NCBI GenBank assembly: GCA_950295325.1 | Contig: CATNTY010000002.1 | Coordinates: 10,001 to 30,000, forward strand | Direction of reading: 5' to 3' | DNA: 20,000 nt | Source: Polytrichum commune | Lineage: Eukaryota; Streptophyta; Polytrichopsida; Polytrichales; Polytrichaceae | Shown: positions 1 through 8,445 of the stretch, in pieces | Layout of the letters: each line of letters opens with the position of its first letter | Position numbering within the stretch: position 1 is the first letter of the stretch | Translations under genes and position numbers: made by a program | Notes under the pieces: generated by a model | Database searches by the model: none | What the model saw: only the letters and a program-made list of their open reading frames with translations | What the model was told of the DNA's origin: nothing

Positions 1-732
1 AATCTCATATACATTCAAAGACTCTTGTTCTTTAGACCGACTTATAGTGTAGGAACCGTTGAAAAACCCAAAGGTTTTTTTCGTAACTTTGGGAACTTTA
101 CGTACACCCTACCCTCTATTCTACAGAAAAAAGGTAACGATAGCAATCCCCTTCGCCTCCCCGGAAAGCGTCTCCGAGACAAAGGGAGGCGGTCAACCAT
201 CACCATGATCTTCTCCACTGTCTTCTCCGAGATGCATATTGATTAATCGATTTCTATAGTGCTTGTAATTTTGCCAGTTTGCTAAGTGTATACTCACTCT
301 ATCAAAGAACAATAAAGATCTCTCTGCAACAAACGGCAAAGGGTCTTTTCTTTTCTTAAAAGTTAGTGAGATAGTCTCAACCTTATCTCTTTCCTTCAAG
401 TAAAACAAAACAGATGTTATAAGCATTTGGAACTACTATTCAATAACGCAATCAAGGAAGAAAAGGTTCCTTATTGGTGTCCTTTTTTTTTCGCTTCTCT
501 ACTTACCACGAAGAACTATAAAGCCTTTCATAGAAAGGCTAAAATACATAGAATTTTCTACGATTTGCCCGCTGGTTTTAATAGATTAGATGAAGTAGTG
601 AGGTAGTGAGAAGTCAGGAAGTGAGGGAATACATATCAGCGATCGTACCGTCATTACTTCAATTATTGAAATTATCTATCCTATTTTTTATTTATTTTGA
701 AAAACATAGGAAATTTTTAAAATATAGCTCAC
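1..732. repeat. Inverted repeat end (IR copy A), no gene recognised
   Basis: Positions 339-732 are the reverse complement of 19607-20000, so this is the end of the large plastid inverted repeat; 1-338 should continue the repeat but its partner lies outside the window. Identity ends at 732/733, which is the IR/SSC junction. No tRNA, rRNA or known protein gene is visible in these 732 bases; trnN-GUU, usually the last IR gene next to the SSC, is not here. Positions 121-240 contain 61 G or C of 120 by my count, far above the very A+T-rich SSC. Small structures seen: a 7-bp stem 67-73/87-93, an 8-bp stem 154-161/184-191, an 8-bp stem 522-529/533-540, and a purine-rich direct repeat of 8 bp at 595-602 and 603-610. 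One 77-codon ATG reading frame (426 down to 193) is discussed under findings. Confidence 0.93.
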
Positions 733-2861
733 AAAATTATAAAAAAAAAGAATAATAAAATCATACTGAAAATTAAACCAAATAAATAAGAAGATATTCT
801 TCCTCCTTCTAAATATTTTATACTTTCTCCCCCAAAAAGAATGGAAACACCAATTCCATTAACAAAACCATCAATTATCCATTCGTCAAAAAATAAACTA
901 ATTTTAGCCAAAAGTCGTAAACCTTTAACAAATATTATATTATAATAACCATCTATATAACCTCTAAAATAGGACCAATTATATATAAAATAAAAAAAAG
1001 ATTTCATATTATCTTCTAATGAATATTTAAAATTTTTTTGTAATTTTTTTATAAAAAAATTATTAGGTCCATATAAGATAAAAGCAATAATAATTCCAAA
1101 ACAAGCTATAGTTACTGAATTAATTGCATTCGATAAAAATTCTGACCAATTTCCAGAAGTTGTTTCAGAAGAATTTTTAAATAAAGGATATAACCATTGA
1201 GATAACAAATCAGAACCAATTTGTCCTTGTGGAAAAGGAGCTCCTATAAATCCAATAAACAAAGTAGGCAATGTTAACAAAAGTAAAGGAAATAACATTA
1301 TATTATCTGATTCTTTTGGATATATAATATATTTTTTGTTTGAAGAAACCGATAATAAATTCGAGGAATTAGAAAAAGTAGATTGAGAAATAAACTCTAT
1401 TTTTTTTTCATTTAATTCTTCTGATATAAAATTCCCCCAGATTGATATACAAGAAATAGGTGAATAATTTTTAGAATAATTTTTTCTAAAATTCCCTTCA
1501 AAAGTAAGAAAATAAATACGAAACATATAAAAAGACGTTAGTCCTGCAGTAATCCAAGCTATCCATCCAAAGATTGGAAAATATAACCAACTATTTGTAA
1601 TAATTTCATCTTTGGACCAAAAACAAGCAAAAGGGGGAATACCACAAAGAGAAAGTGTACCTAAAAGAAAAGTTGTTCCTGTAATTGGCATATATTTTCT
1701 CAATCCACCCATAAAAGCCATATTTTGACTTTTATCAGGAGAATATCCAAGAATTGGTTCCATAGAATGAATAACCGAACCAGATCCAAGAAATAATAAA
1801 GCTTTGGAATAAGCATGTGTAATTAAATGAAATAAACCAGCTTGATAAGAACCTGTACCTAAAGCTAACATCATATAACCCAATTGAGACATAGTGGAAT
1901 AAGCTAAACCTCTTTTAAGGTCTTTTTGAGCAAGAGCTATAGTAGCTCCTAAAAAAGCCGTTATTGCACCTATAGAACAAATAAAATTCATTGTAAAAGG
2001 CAAGGCTTGAAAAAGAGGAAATAATCTAGCTATAAGAAAAATACCTGCTGCTACCATAGTAGCGGCATGTATTAAAGCAGAAATTGGAGTAGGTCCCTCC
2101 ATAGCATCAGGTAACCATACATGAAGTGGAAATTGTGCAGATTTAGCAATTGGACCTAGAAATAATGAAAGAGCACAGAGAGTAGCAAACCATAAATTAA
2201 CTTCATTACTAGCAAGTAATTCATTAAAACGTTTAAATAATGTTTCAAATTCGAAACTACCTGTGATCCAATAAAAACCTAAAATACCTAATAATAATCC
2301 AAAATCGCCTATACGATTTATTATAAAAGCTTTTTGACAAGCATTAGCTGCACTAGGTCGAGTAAACCAAAACCCTATTAACAAGTAAGAACACATTCCT
2401 ACTAATTCCCAAAAAATATAAATTTGTATTAAATTTGGACTAAGTACTAGACCTAACATAGAAGCTGTAAAAAGACTTAAATATGCAAAAAATCTTACAT
2501 ATCCTCGATCATGAGACATATAACTATCACTATAAATCATAACAAGAACTCCTATAGTGGTAGTTAATACTAGCATTATAGAACTAAGTGGATCAATTAA
2601 AAATCCTATCTTAAAGTCAATTTCCTTATTAATAATCCAAGACCACGAATATCGATAAACAGAAGTACAGCTAATTTGTTGCCAAAAAATACTAAAAGAA
2701 AGAAACATAGCTATAGCTAATAAAACAATACTAATAATAGACCATATATAACGAATACTTTTAGTAGATTTTGGAAAAAAAAGCAGATTTAATCCTATCA
2801 GTATAGAAGCTACAAGTGGAAAAAAAGGCACAATCCAAACAAATTGATATATAAATTCCAT
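729..2861 (-). CDS. ndhF: NAD(P)H-quinone oxidoreductase subunit 5 (NdhF)
   Basis: NdhF is the large antiporter-like subunit of the thylakoid NDH complex, related to ND5/NuoL, at the distal end of the membrane arm in proton pumping. The 710-residue protein starts with ATG and reads [20 protein letters not shown], the usual family start. It is very hydrophobic, with many membrane segments through residue ~470. The ND5-type stretch [20 protein letters not shown] lies near residue 255. A polar, variable part follows (about 470-560), then a hydrophobic C-terminus, as in other plant NdhF. No Shine-Dalgarno-like sequence is evident. It is divergent from rpl21 across 2862-3257. The stop codon TGA (729-731) lies inside the part identical to the other IR copy, so the gene ends on the junction. 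It appears intact, with no internal stop or frameshift. Confidence 0.98.
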   Translation of the reverse strand: MEFIYQFVWIVPFFPLVASILIGLNLLFFPKSTKSIRYIWSIISIVLLAIAMFLSFSIFWQQISCTSVYRYSWSWIINKEIDFKIGFLIDPLSSIMLVLTTTIGVLVMIYSDSYMSHDRGYVRFFAYLSLFTASMLGLVLSPNLIQIYIFWELVGMCSYLLIGFWFTRPSAANACQKAFIINRIGDFGLLLGILGFYWITGSFEFETLFKRFNELLASNEVNLWFATLCALSLFLGPIAKSAQFPLHVWLPDAMEGPTPISALIHAATMVAAGIFLIARLFPLFQALPFTMNFICSIGAITAFLGATIALAQKDLKRGLAYSTMSQLGYMMLALGTGSYQAGLFHLITHAYSKALLFLGSGSVIHSMEPILGYSPDKSQNMAFMGGLRKYMPITGTTFLLGTLSLCGIPPFACFWSKDEIITNSWLYFPIFGWIAWITAGLTSFYMFRIYFLTFEGNFRKNYSKNYSPISCISIWGNFISEELNEKKIEFISQSTFSNSSNLLSVSSNKKYIIYPKESDNIMLFPLLLLTLPTLFIGFIGAPFPQGQIGSDLLSQWLYPLFKNSSETTSGNWSEFLSNAINSVTIACFGIIIAFILYGPNNFFIKKLQKNFKYSLEDNMKSFFYFIYNWSYFRGYIDGYYNIIFVKGLRLLAKISLFFDEWIIDGFVNGIGVSILFGGESIKYLEGGRISSYLFGLIFSMILLFFFFIIL

Positions 2862-3257
2862 AAATAAATTTTTTATATAATAAAAAATCTTATTTTTTTT
2901 TAATTTCTAGTTTATAATTAACTAGATTAAAGAAAAATAGACTTAGAAAAAGAGAAAAAGTTTAGGATTTTTATCCTATCAAAAATTTTAACTAATATTA
3001 TCAAATTTATTATTATTGAATAATAATAAAATATTAAATTAAATTAATAAGATTTTTGATTTTATTCTTATTCGAGTAATAAAATATTATATATAGTTTC
3101 TAAACTAAGATATATATAATTTTTTAAAAATAATGTAATCTTTTATAGAAATTTTACAAGATTAAAACAACTAGAACTAATTATTTTATTTTAATTATTA
3201 AATTCAATTAATTTTTTTTCAATTTATAATAATTTTTAACTTACCATAAACTTCATA
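2862..3257. other. Divergent intergenic region ndhF-rpl21
   Basis: This 396-base spacer is extremely A+T-rich and carries no gene that I can see. It must hold the start signals for ndhF (leftward) and rpl21 (rightward). One possible bacterial-type promoter for rpl21 is TTGATT at 3056-3061 followed after 18 bases by TAAAAT at 3080-3085, but in sequence of this composition such matches arise easily. No Shine-Dalgarno-like motif precedes either gene. Confidence 0.5.
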
Positions 3258-3608
3258 ATGAGTATATACGCTATAATTGAAACCGGAGGAGAACAACTCC
3301 GAGTAGAACCAGGAAGATTTTATAATATTCGTCATTTTGCTTTATTAAAACCAAAATTTTTAGGTTCTAATACTAAAATATTAATTTATCGAGTTTTAAT
3401 GATTCATCAGAAATCTGTCATTAGTGTTGGGCATCCTTGGCTAAAAGGTGCGATAGTAAAAGGAAGAATTTTACATTCCCATCTTGAAAATAAAATTACT
3501 ATTTATAAAATGAATTCTAAAAAAAAAACACGACGTAAATTAGGACATCGACAAAATTCAGCTCGATTTGTAGTAGATTCAATCTGTTTAAATGGAAAAG
3601 AATTATGA
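3258..3608 (+). CDS. rpl21: 50S ribosomal protein L21 (bL21c)
   Basis: This is a structural protein of the plastid large ribosomal subunit that binds 23S rRNA. The 116-residue product begins [20 protein letters not shown], the typical bL21 start. It carries the family signature [12 protein letters not shown] at residues 88-99. Length is normal for a plastid or bacterial L21. The start is the first ATG in frame. rpl32 follows on the same strand after 84 bases, so the two are probably co-transcribed. Plastid rpl21 is present in bryophytes and ferns but is nuclear in flowering plants, which helps place the genome. Confidence 0.97.
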   Translation: MSIYAIIETGGEQLRVEPGRFYNIRHFALLKPKFLGSNTKILIYRVLMIHQKSVISVGHPWLKGAIVKGRILHSHLENKITIYKMNSKKKTRRKLGHRQNSARFVVDSICLNGKEL

Positions 3609-3692
3609 AAGTAGAAAATGAAAGAAAATTTGAGAAAGAATAAATGAAATATTCATTTATTAAAAATATTTAAATAAAAGGAATTTTTACTT

Positions 3693-3872
3693 ATGGCAGT
3701 TCCAAAAAAACGTACGTCTAAATCAAAAAAAAAAATTCGTGAGACTATATGGAAAGAAAAAGCTATTAAAGCTAGAATAAAAGCTTTTTCCTTAGCTAAA
3801 TCTATTTTAACTGGTCGTTCAAAGAGTTTTTATTACATAATGAATGAAGAAAATTCTGCACAATCTCAATAA
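3693..3872 (+). CDS. rpl32: 50S ribosomal protein L32 (bL32c)
   Basis: This is a small basic protein of the plastid large ribosomal subunit. The open frame encodes 59 residues, starts [20 protein letters not shown] and ends NSAQSQ before [16 protein letters not shown] is the highly conserved N-terminus of bL32. AAGGA at 3678-3682 stands 10 bases before the ATG as a plausible ribosome binding site. It follows rpl21 on the same strand, the standard land-plant arrangement. A structured hairpin (3925-3986) lies shortly downstream and may define the transcript end. Confidence 0.97.
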   Translation: MAVPKKRTSKSKKKIRETIWKEKAIKARIKAFSLAKSILTGRSKSFYYIMNEENSAQSQ

Positions 3873-4292
3873 ATAATAAATAATATTCATTAATAAATTA
3901 AATAAATTATAGCATAAAATATTATACCTTCCGAAGCTTTCAAAGAGATAAAACTTTAATCTCATAAAGAAAGACTTAGGAGGGTAATAGAACAGATTAA
4001 AATTAATGAAAATAATTCGAATTATTTATTAATTGATAATACTTTTAATAATTAAAAAAACTTATATTTTATAAATTAATAACTATATAATAATAAAAGT
4101 TATAAGTAAATATAATTAATATTATGTATATTTTATTTAAATTAGAACATAACATTTTATTAGTATAACAATATTCTTTTATTTATTTTTATTAAATTTA
4201 ATAGAATTATATTTAAAAAAATAAATTATAATAAGATACTAAAAAAGATTCATAAATAAAAAAATAGAACAAATAAATTTATAACATTTTTT
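3873..4292. other. Intergenic region rpl32-trnP
   Basis: This 420-base spacer has no coding frame that I can support. It is strongly A+T-rich except for the structured block 3925-3986, annotated separately. A 16-bp perfect palindrome (AATAATTCGAATTATT) occupies 4011-4026. I saw no remnant of ccsA and no second tRNA here. Confidence 0.6.
3925..3986 (+). terminator. Long imperfect hairpin downstream of rpl32
   Basis: Pairing by eye: 3925-3932 with 3979-3986 (8 bp, one G-U), a G/A mismatch, 3934-3936 with 3975-3977, a bulged A at 3974, 3937-3941 with 3969-3973 (5 bp), an internal loop, then 3945-3949 with 3959-3963 (5 bp) closed by a 9-base loop. That is about 21 pairs in 62 bases. The block is clearly richer in G+C than its surroundings. 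The simplest reading is a 3'-end processing or stabilising stem-loop for the rpl21-rpl32 transcript. A small non-coding RNA is an alternative that sequence alone cannot decide. Confidence 0.5.
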
Positions 4293-4366
4293 TCGGAGCA
4301 GCGGGATTTGAACCCACGACCTCCATCACCCCAAGATGGCACGCTACCAAACTACGCTATGCTCCG
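4293..4366 (-). tRNA. trnP-GGG: tRNA-Pro (GGG)
   Basis: On the minus strand this folds as a full cloverleaf of 74 bases including the discriminator A. The acceptor stem CGGAGCA pairs perfectly with TGCTCCG. The anticodon arm is CCATC/GATGG with loop TTGGGGT, giving anticodon GGG for proline. The T arm GTGGG/CCCGC (one G-U) encloses TTCAAAT. It looks functional rather than degenerate. trnP-GGG between rpl32 and trnL-UAG is characteristic of bryophytes and several other non-flowering plants. Confidence 0.95.
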
Positions 4367-4442
4367 TAAAATTAAAAAATATTTAAAATTTTTAGTAAAA
4401 TAAACTAAAAAATTATAAAAATTTTTATTTATTTTTTTAATA

Positions 4443-4472
4443 TTGACCTTTTTAGATAAATTATGCTATTAT
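4443..4472 (+). promoter_or_regulatory. Probable sigma70-type (PEP) promoter for trnL-UAG
   Basis: TTGACC at 4443-4448 matches five of six bases of a -35 box and TATTAT at 4467-4472 matches five of six of a -10 box, with an 18-base spacer. The -10 box ends 9 bases before the first base of trnL-UAG. Position, spacing and match quality make this the most convincing promoter in the window. A plastid-encoded bacterial-type polymerase would be the user. Confidence 0.6.
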
Positions 4473-4481
4473 TCTTGTTGA

Positions 4482-4561
4482 GCCGCCATGGTGAAATTGG
4501 TAGACACGCTGCTCTTAGGAAGCAGTGCTAACGCATCTCGGTTCGAGTCCGAGTGGCGGCA
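4482..4561 (+). tRNA. trnL-UAG: tRNA-Leu (UAG)
   Basis: This is an 80-base class II tRNA with a long variable arm. The acceptor stem GCCGCCA pairs with TGGCGGC, followed by discriminator A at 4561. The anticodon loop contains TAG, reading CUN leucine codons. The T arm is CTCGG/CCGAG around TTCGAGT. No CCA is encoded, as usual in plastids. A good promoter lies directly upstream. Confidence 0.97.
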
Positions 4562-4670
4562 TATTCAAAAAAATAAAATTAAGTTCTATTTTTTTATTTT
4601 TAGTATATATTTATATATATGTATATGTCTGCTTATATTTTTTTCTACTAAATCTATTTAAGTTTAATTT

Positions 4671-4712
4671 AAATAGCTAAATGATATAAAAATATTTATC
4701 ATTTAGCTATTT
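4671..4712. terminator. 16-bp perfect stem-loop between trnL-UAG and ndhD
   Basis: Positions 4671-4686 (AAATAGCTAAATGATA) are perfectly complementary to 4697-4712, with a 10-base loop. It lies between the convergent trnL-UAG (rightward) and ndhD (leftward) and can form in either RNA, so it probably serves as a bidirectional 3'-end stem-loop. It sits where ccsA is found in plastids that retain that gene. Confidence 0.65.
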
Positions 4713-4777
4713 TATTAATGATTAAATAAAAAAATTTAGTATAATAAATTTTTTTTAATAAAATTTTTTATTTAACT

Positions 4778-6277
4778 TTAAAAAATAAATTTAGATAATA
4801 TAAAAGTTACTTTATTATTCCATAAAAATAAAATTGAATTAGGATAAATACCAATACCTATAATGGGAAAAAATAAACAAATTAAAATAAAAATTTCTCG
4901 TGGTCCTGCATCTATATTAGAAAAAGTTAAATTTTTAGAAAATTTATATCCATAAAACATTTGACGTAACATTGACAATAAATAAATAGGAGTTAATATT
5001 ATTCCAATTGCTTCTATTATTGTAATAATTATTTTGAAAGAAAAAGAATATTTTTGATTAATAACTATTCCTAAAAAAATTAGAAATTCCGCTATAAATC
5101 CACTCATACCGGGCAATGCAAGTGAAGCCATTGAAAAACTACTAAACATAGTAAATATTTTGGGAATAGAAACAGCTGTTCCTCCCATTTGATCAAGAAA
5201 AAGAGTACGTGTTCTATCATAACTAATTCCTGCTAGAAAAAAAAGAGCAGCACCAATTAACCCATGAGAAATCATTTGTAAAATAGCTCCATTAAGACCT
5301 ATATCAGTTATAGAACCGATACCAACAAGTACAAAACCCATATGTGATACTGATGAATAAGCAATTCTTCGTTTTAAATTACGTTGACTAAAGGAAGTAA
5401 GAGCTGCATAAACAATTTGAATTGCTCCTATTATTACTAACCATGGAGCAAAAATAGAATGAGCATGCGGTAATAATTCCATATTAATTCGAATTATTCC
5501 ATATCCTCCCATTTTTAAAAGTATTCCAGCTAAAAGCATACATGTACTATAATGTGCTTCTCCATGAGTATCTGGGAGCCAAGTATGTAAAGGAAAAATA
5601 GGTAATTTGACAGCATAAGCTATAAAAAAACCTAAATATAATATTATTTCTAATTCTATTGGGTAAGACTTTGTAGATAAATTTTGAAAATCTAATGTTA
5701 ATTCATTCGATCCATAAAGTCCCATAGTTAATGCCCCTAATAAAATGAAAATAGAACCACCAGCAGTATACAAAATAAATTTTGTAGCAGCATACAATCG
5801 TCTTTTCCCACCCCATATACATAAAAGTAAATAAACAGGGATTAATTCTAATTCCCACATGAAAAAAAAAAGTAAAATATCTTGAGAAGCAAATAATCCT
5901 ATTTGACCACTATACATTGCTAACATCAAAAAATAAAATAATCGTGGATTTCGGGTAACTGGCCAAGCCGCTAAAGTAGCTAGAGTAGTAACAAATCCTG
6001 TTAATAAAATAAGTCCAATAGAAAGTCCATCAATTCCTAATCTCCAATGAAAATCAAAAAAATTTATCCAGTTATAATCTTCCTTTAATTGAATAAATTC
6101 ATTATCAGATTTAAAATGATAACAAAATACATAGGTTATTAAAAGAAACTCTAATAAACAAATACCTAAGCTATACCATCGAATAATATTATTTCCTCTA
6201 TTAGGAAGTAATGGAATTAAAAAGCCAGCGGATATAGGCAAAAGAACGATTATAGTTAGCCAAGGAAAGTTACTCAT
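4778..6277 (-). CDS. ndhD: NAD(P)H-quinone oxidoreductase chain 4 (NdhD)
   Basis: NdhD is an antiporter-like, proton-pumping membrane subunit of the thylakoid NDH complex, related to ND4/NuoM. The 499-residue product has family-typical length and many hydrophobic helices. The conserved block [20 protein letters not shown] begins near residue 230, followed by LKMGGYG. It starts with a genomic ATG ([11 protein letters not shown]), so the ACG-to-AUG RNA editing that creates the ndhD start in many flowering plants is not needed here. No clear Shine-Dalgarno motif is seen. It is last in the leftward psaC-ndhD part of the cluster, 105 bases after psaC. Confidence 0.98.
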   Translation of the reverse strand: MSNFPWLTIIVLLPISAGFLIPLLPNRGNNIIRWYSLGICLLEFLLITYVFCYHFKSDNEFIQLKEDYNWINFFDFHWRLGIDGLSIGLILLTGFVTTLATLAAWPVTRNPRLFYFLMLAMYSGQIGLFASQDILLFFFMWELELIPVYLLLCIWGGKRRLYAATKFILYTAGGSIFILLGALTMGLYGSNELTLDFQNLSTKSYPIELEIILYLGFFIAYAVKLPIFPLHTWLPDTHGEAHYSTCMLLAGILLKMGGYGIIRINMELLPHAHSIFAPWLVIIGAIQIVYAALTSFSQRNLKRRIAYSSVSHMGFVLVGIGSITDIGLNGAILQMISHGLIGAALFFLAGISYDRTRTLFLDQMGGTAVSIPKIFTMFSSFSMASLALPGMSGFIAEFLIFLGIVINQKYSFSFKIIITIIEAIGIILTPIYLLSMLRQMFYGYKFSKNLTFSNIDAGPREIFILICLFFPIIGIGIYPNSILFLWNNKVTFILSKFIF

Positions 6278-6307
6278 GATAATAAATAAAATAAACTTTA
6301 AATAAAA

Positions 6308-6337
6308 AACCCATATTCAAATCTTTGAATATGGGTT
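6308..6337 (-). terminator. 14-bp stem-loop in the psaC-ndhD spacer
   Basis: Positions 6308-6321 (AACCCATATTCAAA) are complementary to 6324-6337, forming a 14-bp palindrome with a minimal centre; the innermost pairs must open for a real loop. Read leftward it lies just after psaC and is followed by a U-rich run. That fits a processing or stabilising stem-loop for psaC mRNA, or partial termination before ndhD. Confidence 0.6.
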
Positions 6338-6382
6338 AAAAAAAAATATTTAAATTTTTTCTTTTTTTCTTACATTCACTGA

Positions 6383-6646
<264 letters not shown>

Positions 6647-6764
6647 TTATATTATTAAAGGCCTTAAATTGAATAAAATTCTAACAAATGTTTCTTTTCT
6701 ATTAATTTTATTTAAAATTTAAAATTGAATATATAAATAGATATTTTTTTTATTAAAAATTTAA

Positions 6765-7067
6765 TTACCATTTTAACAAATTAAATTGATCAATACGAGT
6801 TGAATTTTTATTACGATAAATAACTAATACAATAGCTAATCCAATAGCTGCCTCAGCTGCTGCAATAGCTATAACAAAAATAGAAAAAATTTCTCCTTTT
6901 AATTGTTGAGTATCAAAATAATTAGAAAAAGTTATAAAATTTATATTAACAGCATTAAAAATTAATTCCAAACACATAAGTGCTCTAACCATATTTCGAC
7001 TTGTTATCAATCCAAAAATACCAATACAGAATAAATAAGCACTCAAAATAAGTACATGTTCAAGCAT
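6765..7067 (-). CDS. ndhE: NAD(P)H-quinone oxidoreductase subunit 4L (NdhE)
   Basis: NdhE is the ND4L/NuoK-like small membrane subunit of the thylakoid NDH complex. From the ATG at 7067 it is 100 residues, the usual length, starting [20 protein letters not shown] with three hydrophobic helices. The conserved stretch [20 protein letters not shown] and the later [19 protein letters not shown] contain the acidic residues typical of this family. The frame stays open to an ATG at 7118, but that would overlap the ndhG stop codon. AGGAG at 7078-7082 lies 10 bases before the chosen ATG, so the shorter form is preferred. Confidence 0.97.
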   Translation of the reverse strand: MLEHVLILSAYLFCIGIFGLITSRNMVRALMCLELIFNAVNINFITFSNYFDTQQLKGEIFSIFVIAIAAAEAAIGLAIVLVIYRNKNSTRIDQFNLLKW

Positions 7068-7077
7068 TCTAAAATAA

Positions 7078-7082
7078 CTCCT
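7078..7082 (-). promoter_or_regulatory. Ribosome binding site deciding the ndhE start
   Basis: On the minus strand this reads AGGAG, 10 bases before the ATG at 7067. It supports the 100-residue NdhE over an in-frame extension of 17 residues. Confidence 0.65.
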
Positions 7083-7114
7083 AATAATTAAAAAAAAGTA
7101 ATATTTTATAATAT

Positions 7115-7717
7115 TCAAAAAACTGTAAGATTTTTTTTAAGTTTTAAAACTTTACTTTTTTTTATTTCAATTATATTTTCTCGACGAGCTATAACAATTG
7201 CTCCTATTAAAGCAACTAAGAGAAGTATAGAAAGAAGTTCGAATGGAAGTAAAAATTCAGTTAGTAAAAAATATCCAATCTTTTGAATATTTTCTGTTAA
7301 ATCTTGTTCTAAAATATTTTTTGATTCTGTAATTAAATTTATTTTATACCATGGTGTATTTGAAATTGTAATGGTTAAAAAAAAAAAAATGCTTATACAA
7401 GATATAAATGTAATAGTGTCTCCGATGGTCCAAGATGAAAAAATTTTTGAGGATGGCGACTTATTAATTAACATAACAGCAAATACAATTAGGACATTTA
7501 CAGCTCCTACATAAATTAAAATTTGTGCAGCAGCTAGAAAATCAGCATTTAATAAAATATATAAAATAGATATACAAATAAAAACTAATCCTAAAAAAAA
7601 AGCAGAATAAACTATATTACTAAGTAAGACTACTCCTAAACTTCCTAATACAAGACCTATTTCTAAAAGAATGAAAATAATTTCATGAAGTGGCTCAGAT
7701 AATTCAATTATATTCAT
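7115..7717 (-). CDS. ndhG: NAD(P)H-quinone oxidoreductase subunit 6 (NdhG)
   Basis: NdhG is the ND6/NuoJ-like membrane subunit of the thylakoid NDH complex. The 200-residue product starts [20 protein letters not shown] and has about five hydrophobic helices. The family block [20 protein letters not shown] lies near residues 64-83. Length is slightly above the 175-190 typical of seed plants because of a basic C-terminal tail rich in lysine ([11 protein letters not shown]). AGAGGA stands upstream of the ATG as a weak ribosome binding site. It lies 63 bases after ndhI and 47 bases before ndhE in the same leftward unit. Confidence 0.97.
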   Translation of the reverse strand: MNIIELSEPLHEIIFILLEIGLVLGSLGVVLLSNIVYSAFFLGLVFICISILYILLNADFLAAAQILIYVGAVNVLIVFAVMLINKSPSSKIFSSWTIGDTITFISCISIFFFLTITISNTPWYKINLITESKNILEQDLTENIQKIGYFLLTEFLLPFELLSILLLVALIGAIVIARRENIIEIKKSKVLKLKKNLTVF

Positions 7718-7780
7718 AATAAATTCAAATCCTCTTTCTATTATTTTTTGTTAACTAACTCAAAAATATATATTTTTTAT

Positions 7781-8341
7781 TCAATCTAAAAAATTTGTAA
7801 TATTTTTTGAATTAGAATTTCTTTTTATAATTCCTTTGGAGACTTTGGATAAAGAAGCGAAACTTGAAATACTTATAATTGTAGAATCTTCAATTACAGC
7901 TATTGGTAAACGTCCCAAGGCAATTTGATCATAATTTAAATCATGACGATCATAAATTGAAAGTTCATATTCTTCAGTCATCGATAAACAATTTGTAGGG
8001 CAATATTCAACACAATTTCCACAAAATATACAAACTCCAAAATCAATACTATAATTTTTTAGTTTCTTTTTCTTTACATCTTTTTTTAATTCCCAATCAA
8101 CAACAGGTAAATTAATTGGACATACCCGAACACAAACTTCACAAGCAATACATTTATCAAATTCAAAATGAATCCGTCCACGAAAACGTTCTGATGGAAT
8201 TAATTTTTCATATGGGTATTGAATAGTTAGCGGTAAACGACTCATATGATCTAAGGTTATTATAAAACCCTGACCAATATACTTCGCAGCTTGTATTGCT
8301 TGTTCACTATAGTTTTGAAGTTCACTTACCATAGTAAACAT
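7781..8341 (-). CDS. ndhI: NAD(P)H-quinone oxidoreductase subunit I, iron-sulfur (NdhI)
   Basis: NdhI is the ferredoxin-like subunit (23-kDa/NuoI type) that carries two [4Fe-4S] clusters in the connecting arm of the NDH complex, relaying electrons from ferredoxin towards plastoquinone. The 186-residue product starts [20 protein letters not shown]. It contains both cluster motifs: Cys64, 67, 70, 74 ([12 protein letters not shown]) and Cys104, 107, 110, 114 ([12 protein letters not shown]). The block [20 protein letters not shown] is the conserved family signature. The C-terminal ~35 residues are variable. ndhA lies 104 bases upstream on the same strand. Confidence 0.98.
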   Translation of the reverse strand: MFTMVSELQNYSEQAIQAAKYIGQGFIITLDHMSRLPLTIQYPYEKLIPSERFRGRIHFEFDKCIACEVCVRVCPINLPVVDWELKKDVKKKKLKNYSIDFGVCIFCGNCVEYCPTNCLSMTEEYELSIYDRHDLNYDQIALGRLPIAVIEDSTIISISSFASLSKVSKGIIKRNSNSKNITNFLD

Positions 8342-8445
8342 ATTATAGATATCCTTAAATAAATTTTTTATTTTTTCAGTTTAAAAATCTAATAATTTTA
8401 TTATATTAAAATATTATTTAAATTTTTTTATATTAAATAAATAAA

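Noticed and set aside
25-246. Plus-strand frame of 73 codons in the IR end
   Set aside because: It starts at TTG, has no recognised similarity and overlaps the opposite-strand 77-codon frame; nothing supports coding.
595-640. Short direct repeats considered as a CRISPR or mobile-element end
   Set aside because: There are only two 8-bp copies, no spacers, no transposase and no terminal repeats; the context is a plastid IR.
3056-3085. Possible rpl21 promoter TTGATT/TAAAAT
   Set aside because: Kept only as a remark; matches of this quality are expected by chance in such A+T-rich DNA.
7068-7118. 17-residue N-terminal extension of NdhE
   Set aside because: It would overlap the ndhG stop codon, is absent from the family, and a better ribosome binding site precedes the inner ATG.
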